NCBI GenBank assembly: GCA_963830385.1
Contig: CAWHMD010000002.1
Coordinates: forward strand, 248,001-312,000
Direction: 5' to 3'
DNA: 64,000 bases
DNA from: Bog-532 sp963830385
GTDB lineage: Bacteria > Actinomycetota > Actinomycetes > Streptosporangiales > Streptosporangiaceae
The notes beneath the pieces are model-generated. The model made no database searches and was not told the DNA's origin. It saw only the letters and a program-made list of their open reading frames with translations. The position numbers and the translations under genes are program-made. Position 1 is the stretch's first letter. Each line of letters begins with the position of its first letter. Of this stretch, positions 12,144-20,355 are shown piece by piece.

Positions 12144-13510
12144 CACGCCCGGACGAGGCGGCCGTGACGCCGCAGCACGAGGTGGTCACCGAGACGGCTT
12201 CGCCGCCCGCCTCGGGCGAGCACGGCGGGCCCGGGACGGTGCTGCGCCACCGGGCCGGCCGGGTGATCCGGCGGCTGCCCGGTGGCCGCCGGGCGCTGGC
12301 CTACGTCGCGATCGCCGGGCCGGGACTGGTCGCGGCCAACGCCGGTAACGACGCGGCCGGCATCGCCACCTACTCCAGCGCCGGCTCGCAGTACATCTAC
12401 CGGACGCTGTTCTTCATGCTGCTGGTGACGATCGCGCTGGTCATCGTCCAGGAGATGGCGATCCGGCTGGGCATCTTCACCGGCAAGGGGATCGCCGCGC
12501 TGATCCGTGAGCAGTTCAGCCTGCGGCTGACTGGAGTGGCCCTGTTCTGCGTGCTGCTGGCCAACACGGGCCTGGTGGTCAGCGAGTTCGCCGGGATCGG
12601 GGCCGCGTTCGAGCTGCTCGGCGTCAGCCGGTACTGGGTCATACCGCCGGCCGCGGTGCTGATCTGGGGGCTGGTGCTGTTCGGCTCGTACCGGTACGCG
12701 GAGCGGATCTTCCTGATCTTGTCGCTGGCGTTCTTCGCCTATCCGGTGGCCGCGATCCTCGGGCACCCGGACTGGACCGCGGTCGGCAGCAACCTGGTGA
12801 TCCCGCACTTCCTGCTGACCAAGGGCTACCTGCTGCTCGGCGTGGCCCTGATCGGCACCACGGTCAGCCCTTACATGCAGTTCTACGCGGCGGCCGGCGT
12901 CGTCGACCGCGGCGCCGGGCCGGCCAACTACCGCAACGCCCGGCTGGACGCGGTCACCGGGGCGGTGTTCGCCTGCGTCATCAGCATCATGATCATCATC
13001 GCCACCGGCGCCACCATCGGCGGCCGCGGCCCGCTCAGCTCGGCCAAGGAGGCGGCCGAGGCGCTGCGGCCGGTGGCCGGCTCCGGGGCCGAGCTGCTGT
13101 TCGCGTTCGGCCTGCTCGGGGCCAGCGCGCTGGCCGGCGCGGTGGTCCCGCTGTCCAGCAGCTACGCGATCAGCGAGGCGGTCGGGGTGGAACGATCGGT
13201 GTCCCGCCGGTTCGCCGAGGCGCCGCTGTTCCTCGGGCTGTTCACGCTGCAGACCGCGCTCGGGGCGGCGGTCGCGCTGACCCCGGTCAACCTGATCACG
13301 CTGCTCATCGGCACCCAGGTGCTGCAGGGCGTGGTCACCCCGATCGTGCTGATCTACATCCTGATCCTGGCCAACCGGCGCGAGGTGCTCGGCCGCCACG
13401 TCAACGGGCCGGTCCTGAAGGCGGTGGCCACGGTGGTGGTGGCCGGGATCAGCGTCATGTCGCTGCTGCTGCTCGGCTCGACCGTGCTGAGCTGGTTCGG
13501 CATCGGCTGA
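12140..13510 (+). CDS. NRAMP-family metal transporter with atypical metal-site motifs
   Basis: 456 residues, about 11 membrane segments after a polar 45-residue N-terminus. The fold is NRAMP (MntH-like), but the two signature motifs are altered. The first helix reads GPGLVAANAGNDAAGI, without the canonical DPGN. The sixth-helix region reads GTTVSPYMQFYAA where Mn/Fe transporters have the MPH motif. Altered sites of this sort are found in NRAMP-related Mg2+ transporters (NRMT group), so Mg2+ or another divalent ion is a plausible substrate. The GTG start overlaps the stop of the MgtE-N/CBS gene, which supports a magnesium link. Substrate is inference; membership of the superfamily is clear. 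Confidence 0.85.
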   Translation: MTRPDEAAVTPQHEVVTETASPPASGEHGGPGTVLRHRAGRVIRRLPGGRRALAYVAIAGPGLVAANAGNDAAGIATYSSAGSQYIYRTLFFMLLVTIALVIVQEMAIRLGIFTGKGIAALIREQFSLRLTGVALFCVLLANTGLVVSEFAGIGAAFELLGVSRYWVIPPAAVLIWGLVLFGSYRYAERIFLILSLAFFAYPVAAILGHPDWTAVGSNLVIPHFLLTKGYLLLGVALIGTTVSPYMQFYAAAGVVDRGAGPANYRNARLDAVTGAVFACVISIMIIIATGATIGGRGPLSSAKEAAEALRPVAGSGAELLFAFGLLGASALAGAVVPLSSSYAISEAVGVERSVSRRFAEAPLFLGLFTLQTALGAAVALTPVNLITLLIGTQVLQGVVTPIVLIYILILANRREVLGRHVNGPVLKAVATVVVAGISVMSLLLLGSTVLSWFGIG

Positions 13511-13729
13511 CCAGGCGGAACCCGCCGGGCCCGGCCCCGGGGATGGCCAGGACGGCGGCTGTCCGTTAGTCTAGTTTCTCGACCGTTTTAATAGGTTTGG
13601 GCGGCACTGGGAGGTTGACCTGTCGGGCACCCGGGTAGAGGCAGCGAGGGGCAGGATCAGCCCGGCGGAAATATCACCGGGCCGGAATCACTTGCTGACT
13701 AGTGTGACCCCGCTCAACCCTGGACAGAA

Positions 13730-14245
13730 ATGACGATGACAGCACCCGCTGACGCCGACCTCTCCAGCGATGAGTTCCGGCACGCGGTGGGGCACTTCGC
13801 CACCGGCGTCACCGTCGTCACCTCGATCGGTCCCGACGGCGAACCGGTGGGCACGACCGCCAACGCCGTGAGCTCACTGTCCCTCGACCCGCCCCTCATC
13901 CTGGTCTGCTTCGACCGGTCCAGCCTGACGCTGGAGGCGATCCGCCACCACGGCGCGTTCGTGGTGAACGTGCTGTCCGCCCCGCAGCAGGAGCTGTCGT
14001 CGAACTTCGCCCGCCGGGGGCTGGCCGCGGTCTGGGACGGCGTCGAGCACCAGCCCGGCCCGACCGGCAGCCCCCGCATCGAGGGCACGCTGGCCGCGCT
14101 GGAGTGCACGGTGGAACACAGCCTGCCGGGCGGCGACCACGAGATCATCGTGGGCCGGGTCCGGTACGCGGAGACATCTGGCGACGGCGGGGCCCCGCTG
14201 CTGTTCTGGCGCGGCTCTTACCTGTCGCTGGACGAGGACGACTAG
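13730..14245 (+). CDS. Flavin reductase family protein (FMN-binding split barrel)
   Basis: 171 residues with the flavin reductase-like domain throughout: FRHAVGHFATGVTVVTS near the start, TTANAVSSLSLDPPLILVCF, FVVNVLSAPQQELS, and a C-terminal LLFWRGSYLSLD. Proteins of this type reduce FMN or FAD with NAD(P)H and hand it to a two-component monooxygenase. No monooxygenase lies next to it in this window, so the partner is unknown. The ATG at 13730 has a second ATG two codons later; either could be used. It is convergent with the SpoIIE-type phosphatase. The 219-bp region upstream separates it from the NRAMP gene and should carry its promoter. Confidence 0.88.
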   Translation: MTMTAPADADLSSDEFRHAVGHFATGVTVVTSIGPDGEPVGTTANAVSSLSLDPPLILVCFDRSSLTLEAIRHHGAFVVNVLSAPQQELSSNFARRGLAAVWDGVEHQPGPTGSPRIEGTLAALECTVEHSLPGGDHEIIVGRVRYAETSGDGGAPLLFWRGSYLSLDEDD

Positions 14246-14267
14246 GACCCGTTGCCGGAGGCGACGA

Positions 14268-16007
14268 CTAAGATACTGCGCTGAGCCGGGCCGCCTGGTC
14301 GATCCGCGCCACCATCAGCGCGATGTCGTCGCCGTGCCGGGTCGGCCGCTGGCGGCTGGCCAGCAGCCGGTCGGCCAGCCGTTCGGGCTCGTCGGCGCGG
14401 CCGTCGCCGAGCACGCCGAGCAGCGCCCGGACGTTGCAGCCGGGGTCGGCGCCGTCGTCGTCCAGCAGCCCGTCGGTCGCCAGCACCAGCACCGAACCGG
14501 GCGACACGGGCAGCGTCACCGTGCTGTAGGTCTCGTCGGCGTTCACGCCCAGCAGCAGATCGTCGCCGTGCTCGAGCAGCACCGGCGGCTCGCCCGGCCC
14601 GGCCAGGGCCGGCCCGGGGTGCCCGGCCCGGCACATCTCCAGCCGGCCGCGGCCCGGGTCGATGATCACGAAGCAGCAGGTCGCGAACATGGCCAGGTCC
14701 ACGTCGGTGTTGAGGTCGGCCAGCCAGCGGTTGGCCAGGGTCATCACCTCGGCGGGCCCCTGTCCCTCGCGGGCGTAGGCGTGCACCACCGTCCGGAGCC
14801 GCCCCATCAGCGACGCGGCGATCGGGTTGTGCCCCTGCACGTCCCCGATGACCAGCGCGACCCGGCCGTCGGCGAGGTCGATGGCGTCGTAGAAGTCACC
14901 GCCGATCTCCAGCCCGGAGGTCACCGGCCGGTACCGGGCCGCGATCGTCACCCCGGGCGCGACCAGGTGCCCGTGCGGCAGCAGCCCGCGCTGCAGGTCA
15001 CGGGCGAGCGCGTGCTCCGCCTCGTACATCCGGGCCCGCTGCAGCGACTGGGCCAGCAGCCCGGCCGCCGCGACCAGCATCGCCCGTTCCCCGGCCGCGA
15101 ACCCGCGGGCGGCACCGAACCCCATCAGGCAGACGACCAGCAGGTCCTTGCCGACCGGGACCGGCACCACCGCCCAGGCCCCCTGACCGGAGCCCTTGGT
15201 CAGCGCGGTCAGCCGCGGGTAGTGGCGGGCCAGGGCGGCGGCCGAACCGATGAACAACGGCTGCCCGGTGGCGACCACGTCGGTCACCGGCGAGCCGCCT
15301 GGCCGGGCGGCCAGCGCGTCGGCGGCCGCCGGGGTCAGCCCGTAGCGGGCCACCTCTTCCCGGCGCCCGTTCTGCTCGGCCAGGATGATCAGGCTGTTGG
15401 CCCCGTACACGGCCAGCCCGGTCCGGGCCGCGACCGTGATGTCATCGACGCTGACCGCAGAGGCCAGCGCGGCGGTGAACTTCTGCGTCCGCGCGGTCCG
15501 TTCGGCGCCCTGGCGCAGCCGCCGCCGTTCGGCCTCCCGGCTGGCCCAGATCGTGGTGGTGTCCATGACGAACCCGGTCATCCGCCCGGGCAGGCCGTCC
15601 GGCCCCGGCAGCATCCGGCCGCGGGCCTCCATCGAGCGCAGCGTGCCGGCGGCGTCCATCACCCGGTACTCGACCTGGTAGGTGCCGCAGGCCGAGCTCA
15701 TCTGGCGCAGCGCCGCGACCAGGCTCGGGGCGTCCTCCTCGGGCACCCGCTCGAGCAGCTCGGCTATCGTGGCCGGCCCCTCACCGGACAGGCCGTGCAG
15801 CCGCCGGATGCCGGGCTCGAACGTCACCTCGCCGGCCGGCAGGTCCCAGCTGAAGAACCCGGCCTCGACCGCCGAGACCCGCGGGCGGTGAGCCGACCAC
15901 ACGACCGCGTCCCGCCGTTCCTCGCTCTCGGGCGGACCGGGCTGCGACGGGATGCTGGGGCCGGCCCAGACCACGCCCGGCGCGGGCCGCTCCGCATCCT
16001 CGCTCAT
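14268..16007 (-). CDS. PAS-GAF-SpoIIE (PP2C-type) serine phosphatase
   Basis: 579 residues from the ATG at 16007 (a GTG at 16061 would add 18). Order of domains: PAS fold (about 30-150; FFSWDLPAGEVTFEPGIRRLHG), GAF domain (about 175-330) and a C-terminal SpoIIE/RsbU phosphatase (about 360-575; GLEIGGDFYDAIDLADGRVALVIGDVQGHN as split motifs, and LVLATDGLLDDDG). The metal-binding acids GDFYD and GDVQGH are present, so it should be active. In actinomycetes such proteins dephosphorylate anti-anti-sigma factors in partner-switching stress pathways; no such partner is in this window. There is no membrane segment, so the sensed signal is probably intracellular. Confidence 0.9.
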   Translation of the reverse strand: MSEDAERPAPGVVWAGPSIPSQPGPPESEERRDAVVWSAHRPRVSAVEAGFFSWDLPAGEVTFEPGIRRLHGLSGEGPATIAELLERVPEEDAPSLVAALRQMSSACGTYQVEYRVMDAAGTLRSMEARGRMLPGPDGLPGRMTGFVMDTTTIWASREAERRRLRQGAERTARTQKFTAALASAVSVDDITVAARTGLAVYGANSLIILAEQNGRREEVARYGLTPAAADALAARPGGSPVTDVVATGQPLFIGSAAALARHYPRLTALTKGSGQGAWAVVPVPVGKDLLVVCLMGFGAARGFAAGERAMLVAAAGLLAQSLQRARMYEAEHALARDLQRGLLPHGHLVAPGVTIAARYRPVTSGLEIGGDFYDAIDLADGRVALVIGDVQGHNPIAASLMGRLRTVVHAYAREGQGPAEVMTLANRWLADLNTDVDLAMFATCCFVIIDPGRGRLEMCRAGHPGPALAGPGEPPVLLEHGDDLLLGVNADETYSTVTLPVSPGSVLVLATDGLLDDDGADPGCNVRALLGVLGDGRADEPERLADRLLASRQRPTRHGDDIALMVARIDQAARLSAVS

Positions 16008-16378
16008 GGGCGGACTGCCCGCCTGTTCTCGCACCAGCTGACCCAGCTCAACCACGTACACCTAGCCCCTCCCCCACCGGCGGCCCCGTTCCCTCCGAGC
16101 CGTCGGCTATGCCGAAAACCGGGCAGTGCCAGCCCCCCACGGGTCTGTGAACGCCAAGAGCATAGCGCCAAACCGGCGGGCAATGTCAGTAAAAACGCAG
16201 GTCAGAGGTGACCCGACACAGTTGTACGGGATGCCTGAATGAGCCCGGATAACCGTATTTCCGCTGGTCGGCCCCGTGTGGCTTTTGTGCAGATTACGTA
16301 CCCGCGTGCCCGTTGTCTCGTAAAAACCGGGCAGGACAATGACGTTTTCCGCACTTGCCTCATGCATTGAGGCCGGTT
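16008..16378. other. Intergenic region between phosphatase and MFS gene
   Basis: 371 bp with no convincing gene. It must hold the promoter of the minus-strand PAS-GAF-SpoIIE gene. Near its right end is a GCCTCA/TGAGGC hairpin just past the MFS stop. I see no tRNA, repeat or clear sigma-70 promoter in it. Confidence 0.5.
16357..16373 (-). terminator. Candidate terminator hairpin after MFS gene
   Basis: GCCTCA-TGCAT-TGAGGC forms a 6-bp stem with a 5-nt loop, starting 6 nt beyond the MFS stop codon. A T-run follows on the plus strand rather than the minus strand, so the direction is uncertain. Confidence 0.35.
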
Positions 16379-17839
16379 TTATCGCGGTTCTTTTCCGCTT
16401 TCTAGTGCGGGGGAAATACTGGCGCGGGCAGGCGGGGCCGGGCTGGGGGTAACCGGCACCGGCGGGCGCCGCAGCAGCACGGCCGCCACCGCTCCGGTCA
16501 GGGCGATCGCGGCGATGACCCACCAGCCGTGCCGGAAGGCGTTCAGCCTCCCGCCAGGTGTGTCCGGCGCGCCGAGCACGGCGACCAGGATCGCGACGCC
16601 GATGGCCATGCCGACCTGGCGGACCATGTTCACCACCGCCGATCCGCTGGCGAAGCTGGGCGCGGGCAGCGAGGCGGCCGCGGTGGCCATCAGGGTCGGC
16701 AACGTGAGCCCCACGCCGATCCCGGTCAGCAGCATGCCGCCGAGCATCCCGCCCGGGTAGCTGGGCTGCAGGCCGATGGCCAGCGCCCACCAGGCGACGC
16801 CGGCCGCCAGCACGGTGGAGCCGGCCGCGACCACCACGGCCGCGCCCAGGCGTGCGATCAGCCGGCCCGCGACCAGGAACGAGAACAGCGGGACCATGAT
16901 CGGGCCGGGCGCCACCGCCAGCCCGGTCCGCAGCGCCGACCAGCCCCAGTCGTCCTGGGCCCACAGGACGATCGACAGCAGCATGGCCCCGAACGACATC
17001 GAGAACAGCAGCATTACGGTGACCGCGCCGGCGAAGCTGCGCGCCCGGAACAGGCCGGGGTCGACCAGCGGGTTGCCGGACCGCAGGCAGTGCAGCACGA
17101 ACGCGGCGAGCAGGACCGCGGCGGCCGCCAGCACCAGCACGGTGCGGGCCGAGGTCCAGCCCCAGTCGCCGCCCTCGACCAGGCCGAGGGTGAGCGCCCC
17201 CACCCCGGCGGTGACCAGGACCGCGCCGAGCGCGTCGGGCCGGGGCACCGGATGGCCGGGCGCGTCCGGCAGCCGGAACCAGCCGGCCGCCAGCGCCGCC
17301 AGCCCGATCGGCACGTTGACCAGGAACACCCAGCGCCAGCTGACCGCGACCAGCAGGCCGCCGATGACCGGGCCGAGCGCGGCCGCCATGCCGCCGGTGG
17401 CGGTCCAGGTCCGGACCGCGCCGCCGCGCCGCTGGGCCGGGTAGCTGGCCAGCACCAGGCTGAGCGAGGTGGGCGTGAGCAGGGCGGCGCCGGCCGCCTG
17501 GACCAGGCGGAACCCGATGAGCATGGGCACGCTGGTGGCGGCGCCGCAAGCCGCCGACGCGACCGTGAACACGGCCACCCCGAGCAGGAACCCGTACTTG
17601 CGGCGGTGCCGGTCGGCCAGCCGGCCCATCAGCACCAGCAGCGCGGCGTAGACGATCGCGTAGCCGTTGAGCACCCAGGACAGGTCGCCCAGGCTGCGGC
17701 TGCCCAGATCCCGCGCGATGGCGGGCAGGGCCACGTTGACGATGAAGAGGTCCAGGCTGGCCAGCACGACGCCGGCACAGACGATGACCAGGACCTCGCC
17801 CGGCTGACCACGCCGGGATCCCTGACTTAGCTCCGCCAT
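16379..17839 (-). CDS. MFS drug/proton antiporter (DHA2-like)
   Basis: 486 residues from the ATG at 17839, close to the usual size of the 14-helix DHA2 multidrug exporters. The N-terminal half shows the family patterns LDLFIVNVALPAI in helix 1, WVLNGYAIVYAALL in helix 2, and the loop 2-3 motif GRLADRHRRK. Helix 5 carries the antiporter-type ALGPVIGG. Substrate cannot be told; quinones, dyes and antibiotics are common for this family. It is transcribed away from an HxlR regulator with only 54 bp between them, and the intergenic dyad of CTGACTT/AAGTCAG arms overlaps the region where both promoters must lie. Repression by that regulator is the obvious inference. Confidence 0.88.
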   Translation of the reverse strand: MAELSQGSRRGQPGEVLVIVCAGVVLASLDLFIVNVALPAIARDLGSRSLGDLSWVLNGYAIVYAALLVLMGRLADRHRRKYGFLLGVAVFTVASAACGAATSVPMLIGFRLVQAAGAALLTPTSLSLVLASYPAQRRGGAVRTWTATGGMAAALGPVIGGLLVAVSWRWVFLVNVPIGLAALAAGWFRLPDAPGHPVPRPDALGAVLVTAGVGALTLGLVEGGDWGWTSARTVLVLAAAAVLLAAFVLHCLRSGNPLVDPGLFRARSFAGAVTVMLLFSMSFGAMLLSIVLWAQDDWGWSALRTGLAVAPGPIMVPLFSFLVAGRLIARLGAAVVVAAGSTVLAAGVAWWALAIGLQPSYPGGMLGGMLLTGIGVGLTLPTLMATAAASLPAPSFASGSAVVNMVRQVGMAIGVAILVAVLGAPDTPGGRLNAFRHGWWVIAAIALTGAVAAVLLRRPPVPVTPSPAPPARASISPALESGKEPR

Positions 17840-17856
17840 AGCTAGACGGTAAGGGA

Positions 17857-17880
17857 CTGACTTAGGTAAGCACAAGTCAG
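17857..17880. promoter_or_regulatory. Candidate HxlR operator between MFS and HxlR genes
   Basis: Inverted repeat with arms CTGACTT (17857-17863) and AAGTCAG (17874-17880), 10 nt apart, in the 54-bp divergent gap. CTGACTTAG also occurs once more, in direct orientation 35 bp upstream at 17822-17830 inside the first MFS codons. A regulator binding here could control both genes. Confidence 0.5.
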
Positions 17881-17893
17881 CTACGATGAACGC

Positions 17894-18388
17894 ATGACTG
17901 AAGGCACGACGATCGAGCTGCCGCACCTGACCGGGGCGCTGGCACCCCGCGGCGGCTGGACCGCGGACGGGTGCTCCCTGGCCAAGGCGATCGGCGTGGT
18001 CAGCACCCGATCGGCGTTCCTGCTGATCCGGGAGGCGTTCTACGGGACGGCGAGGTTCGACGACTTCGCGGCCCGGGCCGGGATCAGCGAGCCGGTGGCG
18101 GCGGCGCGGCTGCGGGAGCTGGTGGACGCGGGGCTGCTGACCCGCGAGGAGTACCGGGAGCCCGGCCAGCGGACCCGGCGGGCCTACCGGCTGACCGAGA
18201 AGGGGGCCGGCCTCTTCCCGGCGCTGACCGCGCTGACGGAGTGGGGCGACCGGTGGCTGAGCGACGACGGCGGCCCGGTCGGGTACCGGCACCGGGACTG
18301 CGGGGAGCCGGTGGAGGTGGAGCTGCGGTGCGCGGCCGGCCACCGGGCCAGCCCGGGTGAGCTGGACGCGGTCAGGCGGCCCCGTTAG
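17894..18388 (+). CDS. HxlR-family winged-helix regulator
   Basis: 164 residues with an HxlR domain at about 25-125: a Cys at the start of the domain (DGCSLAKAIGVV), then LLIREAFYGTARFDDF, the recognition region GISEPVAAARLRELVDAGLL, and a wing ending RAYRLTEKGAGLFP. The C-terminal tail contains HRDCGEP and RCAAGH, giving three or more cysteines in total; the family includes redox and electrophile sensors that work through Cys. Its target is most likely the divergent MFS exporter and itself. The stop abuts the convergent sufE stop with no gap. Confidence 0.88.
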   Translation: MTEGTTIELPHLTGALAPRGGWTADGCSLAKAIGVVSTRSAFLLIREAFYGTARFDDFAARAGISEPVAAARLRELVDAGLLTREEYREPGQRTRRAYRLTEKGAGLFPALTALTEWGDRWLSDDGGPVGYRHRDCGEPVEVELRCAAGHRASPGELDAVRRPR

Positions 18389-18832
18389 TCAGGCAGTGCG
18401 GCGCTCGCGGACCTGGCGCTTGATGCGGGCCAGCATGGCTGCCATGCCGCGCAGCCGCAGCGGGCTGACCAGGTCATTCAGCCCCAGCTGACCGGTGAAC
18501 TCGCTGGGGGTGGCCAGCACCTCCTCGGCCCCCAGGCCGTCCAGGCCGGCCTGCAGGATGCCGGCGAAGCCGCGGGTGGTCGGCGCCTCCGGCGGGGCGT
18601 CGAAGAACAGGTGCACGGTGTCGTCGGGGGCCACCTCCACCGCCAGGAACAGCGGCGTCTGGCACTCCGGGACCTGCTCCAGCAGGTCCCGGTGACCGGC
18701 GTAGCGCTCCGGCAGGCCCGGCAGGTCGTCGGAGAACTCCAGCAGCAGCTGGAGCCGCTCCTGGCCGGCCAGGGAGTTAAAATCGTCGACGATCTCGGCC
18801 AGGCGCGGGTTGAGCGTGTCCGCGGTGGTCAC
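18389..18832 (-). CDS. sufE: SufE-like cysteine desulfurase sulfur acceptor
   Basis: 147 residues from a GTG at 18832 that overlaps the stop of the sulfurtransferase gene by 4 bp (GTGA). The SufE fold is shown by LLLEFSDDLPGLPERY, VPECQTPLFL with the sulfur-accepting Cys, then RGFAGILQAGLDGL and the terminal PLRLRGMAAMLARIKRQV. SufE takes persulfide sulfur from a cysteine desulfurase and passes it on for Fe-S cluster building. No suf operon is adjacent; the partner here is a rhodanese, a common actinobacterial arrangement. It is convergent with the HxlR gene. Confidence 0.9.
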   Translation of the reverse strand: MTTADTLNPRLAEIVDDFNSLAGQERLQLLLEFSDDLPGLPERYAGHRDLLEQVPECQTPLFLAVEVAPDDTVHLFFDAPPEAPTTRGFAGILQAGLDGLGAEEVLATPSEFTGQLGLNDLVSPLRLRGMAAMLARIKRQVRERRTA

Positions 18833-19710
18833 GGCTGGTCGCCTCGTTTGATCGGCACCCGGACGCTGTTGCCCCACTCGGTCCAGGAGCCGTCGTAGTT
18901 GCGGACCTGGGGGAAGCCGAGCAGGTAGGTGAGCACGAACCAGGTGTGGCTGGACCGCTCCCCGATCCGGCAGTAGACGATCACGTCGTCGGCCTCCCGC
19001 AGGCCGGCCTCGCCCTCGTAGATGTCCTGGAGTTCCTTGCGGCTGCGGAACGTGCCGTCCTCGGCCGCGGCCCGGGCCCACGGGACGTTGTGGGCGAAGG
19101 GGATGTGGCCGCCGCGGACCGCGCCCTCCTGCGGGTAATCCGGCATGTGCAGCAGCTCGCCGCTGTACTCACCGGGCGAGCGGACGTCGATCATCGGCTT
19201 GCTGAGGTGGTCCAGCACCTGCTCCCGGAACGCCCGGACCTTGCTGTCGTCCCGCTCCACGACCGGGTAGTCGGTGCGCGGGCGGTCCGGCACGTCCTTG
19301 GTCAGCGGGCGGTCCTCGGCGATCCACTTGGCCCGGCCGCCGTCCAGCAGGCGGACATCGGGGTGGCCGAACAGGGTGGCGACCCAGAGCGCGTAGGCGG
19401 CCCACCAGTTGTTCCGGTCGCCGTACAGCACCAGCGTGGTGTCCCGGGAGATGCCCTTGCCCGACATCAGAGCGGCGAAGCCCTGGCCGTCCACGTAGTC
19501 GCGGGTGTCCGGGTCGTTCAGCTCGGTGTGCCAGTCCAGCTTGACCGCGCCGGGGATGTGGCCGGTCTCGTACAGCAGCACGTCCTCGTCGGACTCGGCT
19601 ACCACCAGGCCGGGGTCGTCGAGGTGGGCGGCCAGCCATTCGGTGGACACGAGCTTTTCCGGGTGAGCGTACTCGCCGAACTTGGCCGCATCATCGTTGG
19701 GCAGCGCCAT
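18829..19710 (-). CDS. sseA: Thiosulfate / 3-mercaptopyruvate sulfurtransferase (two-domain rhodanese)
   Basis: 293 residues, two rhodanese domains. The inactive N-terminal domain spans about 15-140 (GHIPGAVKLDWHTELND), the catalytic domain about 160-285 (DVRSPGEYSG, GGHIPFAHNVPWA). The active-site loop reads CRIGERS, with the persulfide Cys followed by a thiosulfate-type loop. The enzyme moves sulfane sulfur to a thiol acceptor in the cytosol. The next gene, coupled by GTGA, is SufE-like, so the acceptor may be SufE. Start ATG at 19710 is preceded by GGAAG at good spacing. It is divergent from thioredoxin, and all three genes handle thiols. Confidence 0.93.
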   Translation of the reverse strand: MALPNDDAAKFGEYAHPEKLVSTEWLAAHLDDPGLVVAESDEDVLLYETGHIPGAVKLDWHTELNDPDTRDYVDGQGFAALMSGKGISRDTTLVLYGDRNNWWAAYALWVATLFGHPDVRLLDGGRAKWIAEDRPLTKDVPDRPRTDYPVVERDDSKVRAFREQVLDHLSKPMIDVRSPGEYSGELLHMPDYPQEGAVRGGHIPFAHNVPWARAAAEDGTFRSRKELQDIYEGEAGLREADDVIVYCRIGERSSHTWFVLTYLLGFPQVRNYDGSWTEWGNSVRVPIKRGDQP

Positions 19711-19844
19711 GGCTATCTCGCTTCCGGTTTCCGGGACTTCCGGGATCTGACGGGTGGATATCTCGCAGGCACAGTAACGCGCCGGCGTGGTCAGGCCTTC
19801 CCCGGGGACGGAATTCAGACGGGCGCGCTGCGTTATACAGCGGC

Positions 19845-20240
19845 ATGAGCACTATTGAACTGACCAAGGAAACCTTCGAGGACACCGTCACCCAGCCCGG
19901 CATCACGCTGGTCGACTGGTGGGCCGAGTGGTGCGGGCCGTGTAAGCAGTTCGGGCCGGTCTTCCAGGCCGCGAGCGACGAGCACCCCGACGTACGGTTC
20001 GGCAAGATCGACACTGAGGACCAGCAGGAGCTGGCCGCGGCGGCCAGGATCACCTCGATCCCCACGCTGATGGCGTTCCGCGACGGCATCCTCGTCTTCT
20101 CCCAGCCCGGCGCGCTCCCCGCGCCCGCCCTGGAGCAGGTCATCAAGGCCGTCCAGGACCTGGACATGGAGGACGTCCGGGCCGAGGTGGCCAAGCAGCA
20201 GGCCGGTGCCGCGGGCGACGGCCAGGGCCAGCCTCAGTAA
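19845..20240 (+). CDS. Thioredoxin
   Basis: 131 residues with the thioredoxin fold and an intact WCGPC active site at about residues 27-31 (DWWAEWCGPCKQF). The cis-proline loop is present as TSIPTLMAFRDG. The C-terminus has an extra Gln/Gly/Ala-rich tail of about 25 residues beyond the usual domain. It should reduce cytosolic disulfides using thioredoxin reductase. It is divergent from the rhodanese-sufE pair across a 134-bp gap. It is followed by a GC hairpin that looks like its terminator. Confidence 0.93.
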   Translation: MSTIELTKETFEDTVTQPGITLVDWWAEWCGPCKQFGPVFQAASDEHPDVRFGKIDTEDQQELAAAARITSIPTLMAFRDGILVFSQPGALPAPALEQVIKAVQDLDMEDVRAEVAKQQAGAAGDGQGQPQ

Positions 20241-20246
20241 GAGGGG

Positions 20247-20262
20247 CCGGGGCCAGCCCCGG
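20247..20262 (+). terminator. GC-rich hairpin after thioredoxin
   Basis: CCGGGGC-CA-GCCCCGG is a perfect inverted repeat starting 7 nt after the thioredoxin stop. No T-run follows, which is usual for actinobacterial hairpin terminators. Confidence 0.55.
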
Positions 20263-20279
20263 TAAAGGGCCCCGCGTCG

Positions 20280-20332
20280 TTGACACCCCCTGATGCCTGG
20301 TGTGATCGTGCTAACCAGCCGGTGACACCAGG
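20280..20332 (+). promoter_or_regulatory. Candidate promoter/operator of the acyl-CoA ligase gene
   Basis: A perfect -35 TTGACA lies at 20280-20285; no good -10 is obvious. Directly downstream, CCTGGTGT (20296-20303) and ACACCAGG (20325-20332) form an inverted repeat with 8-bp arms, 24 nt before the ATG at 20356. A related palindrome, GACACCAGGTGTC, occurs at 52022. Confidence 0.4.
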
Positions 20333-20355
20333 GCCCGATGAGGGGGACGACGACG

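Noticed and set aside
13511..13729. Possible tRNA or small RNA gene between the NRAMP and flavin reductase genes
   Set aside because: No cloverleaf, no GTTCGA-type T-arm in the right place, and no strong terminator.
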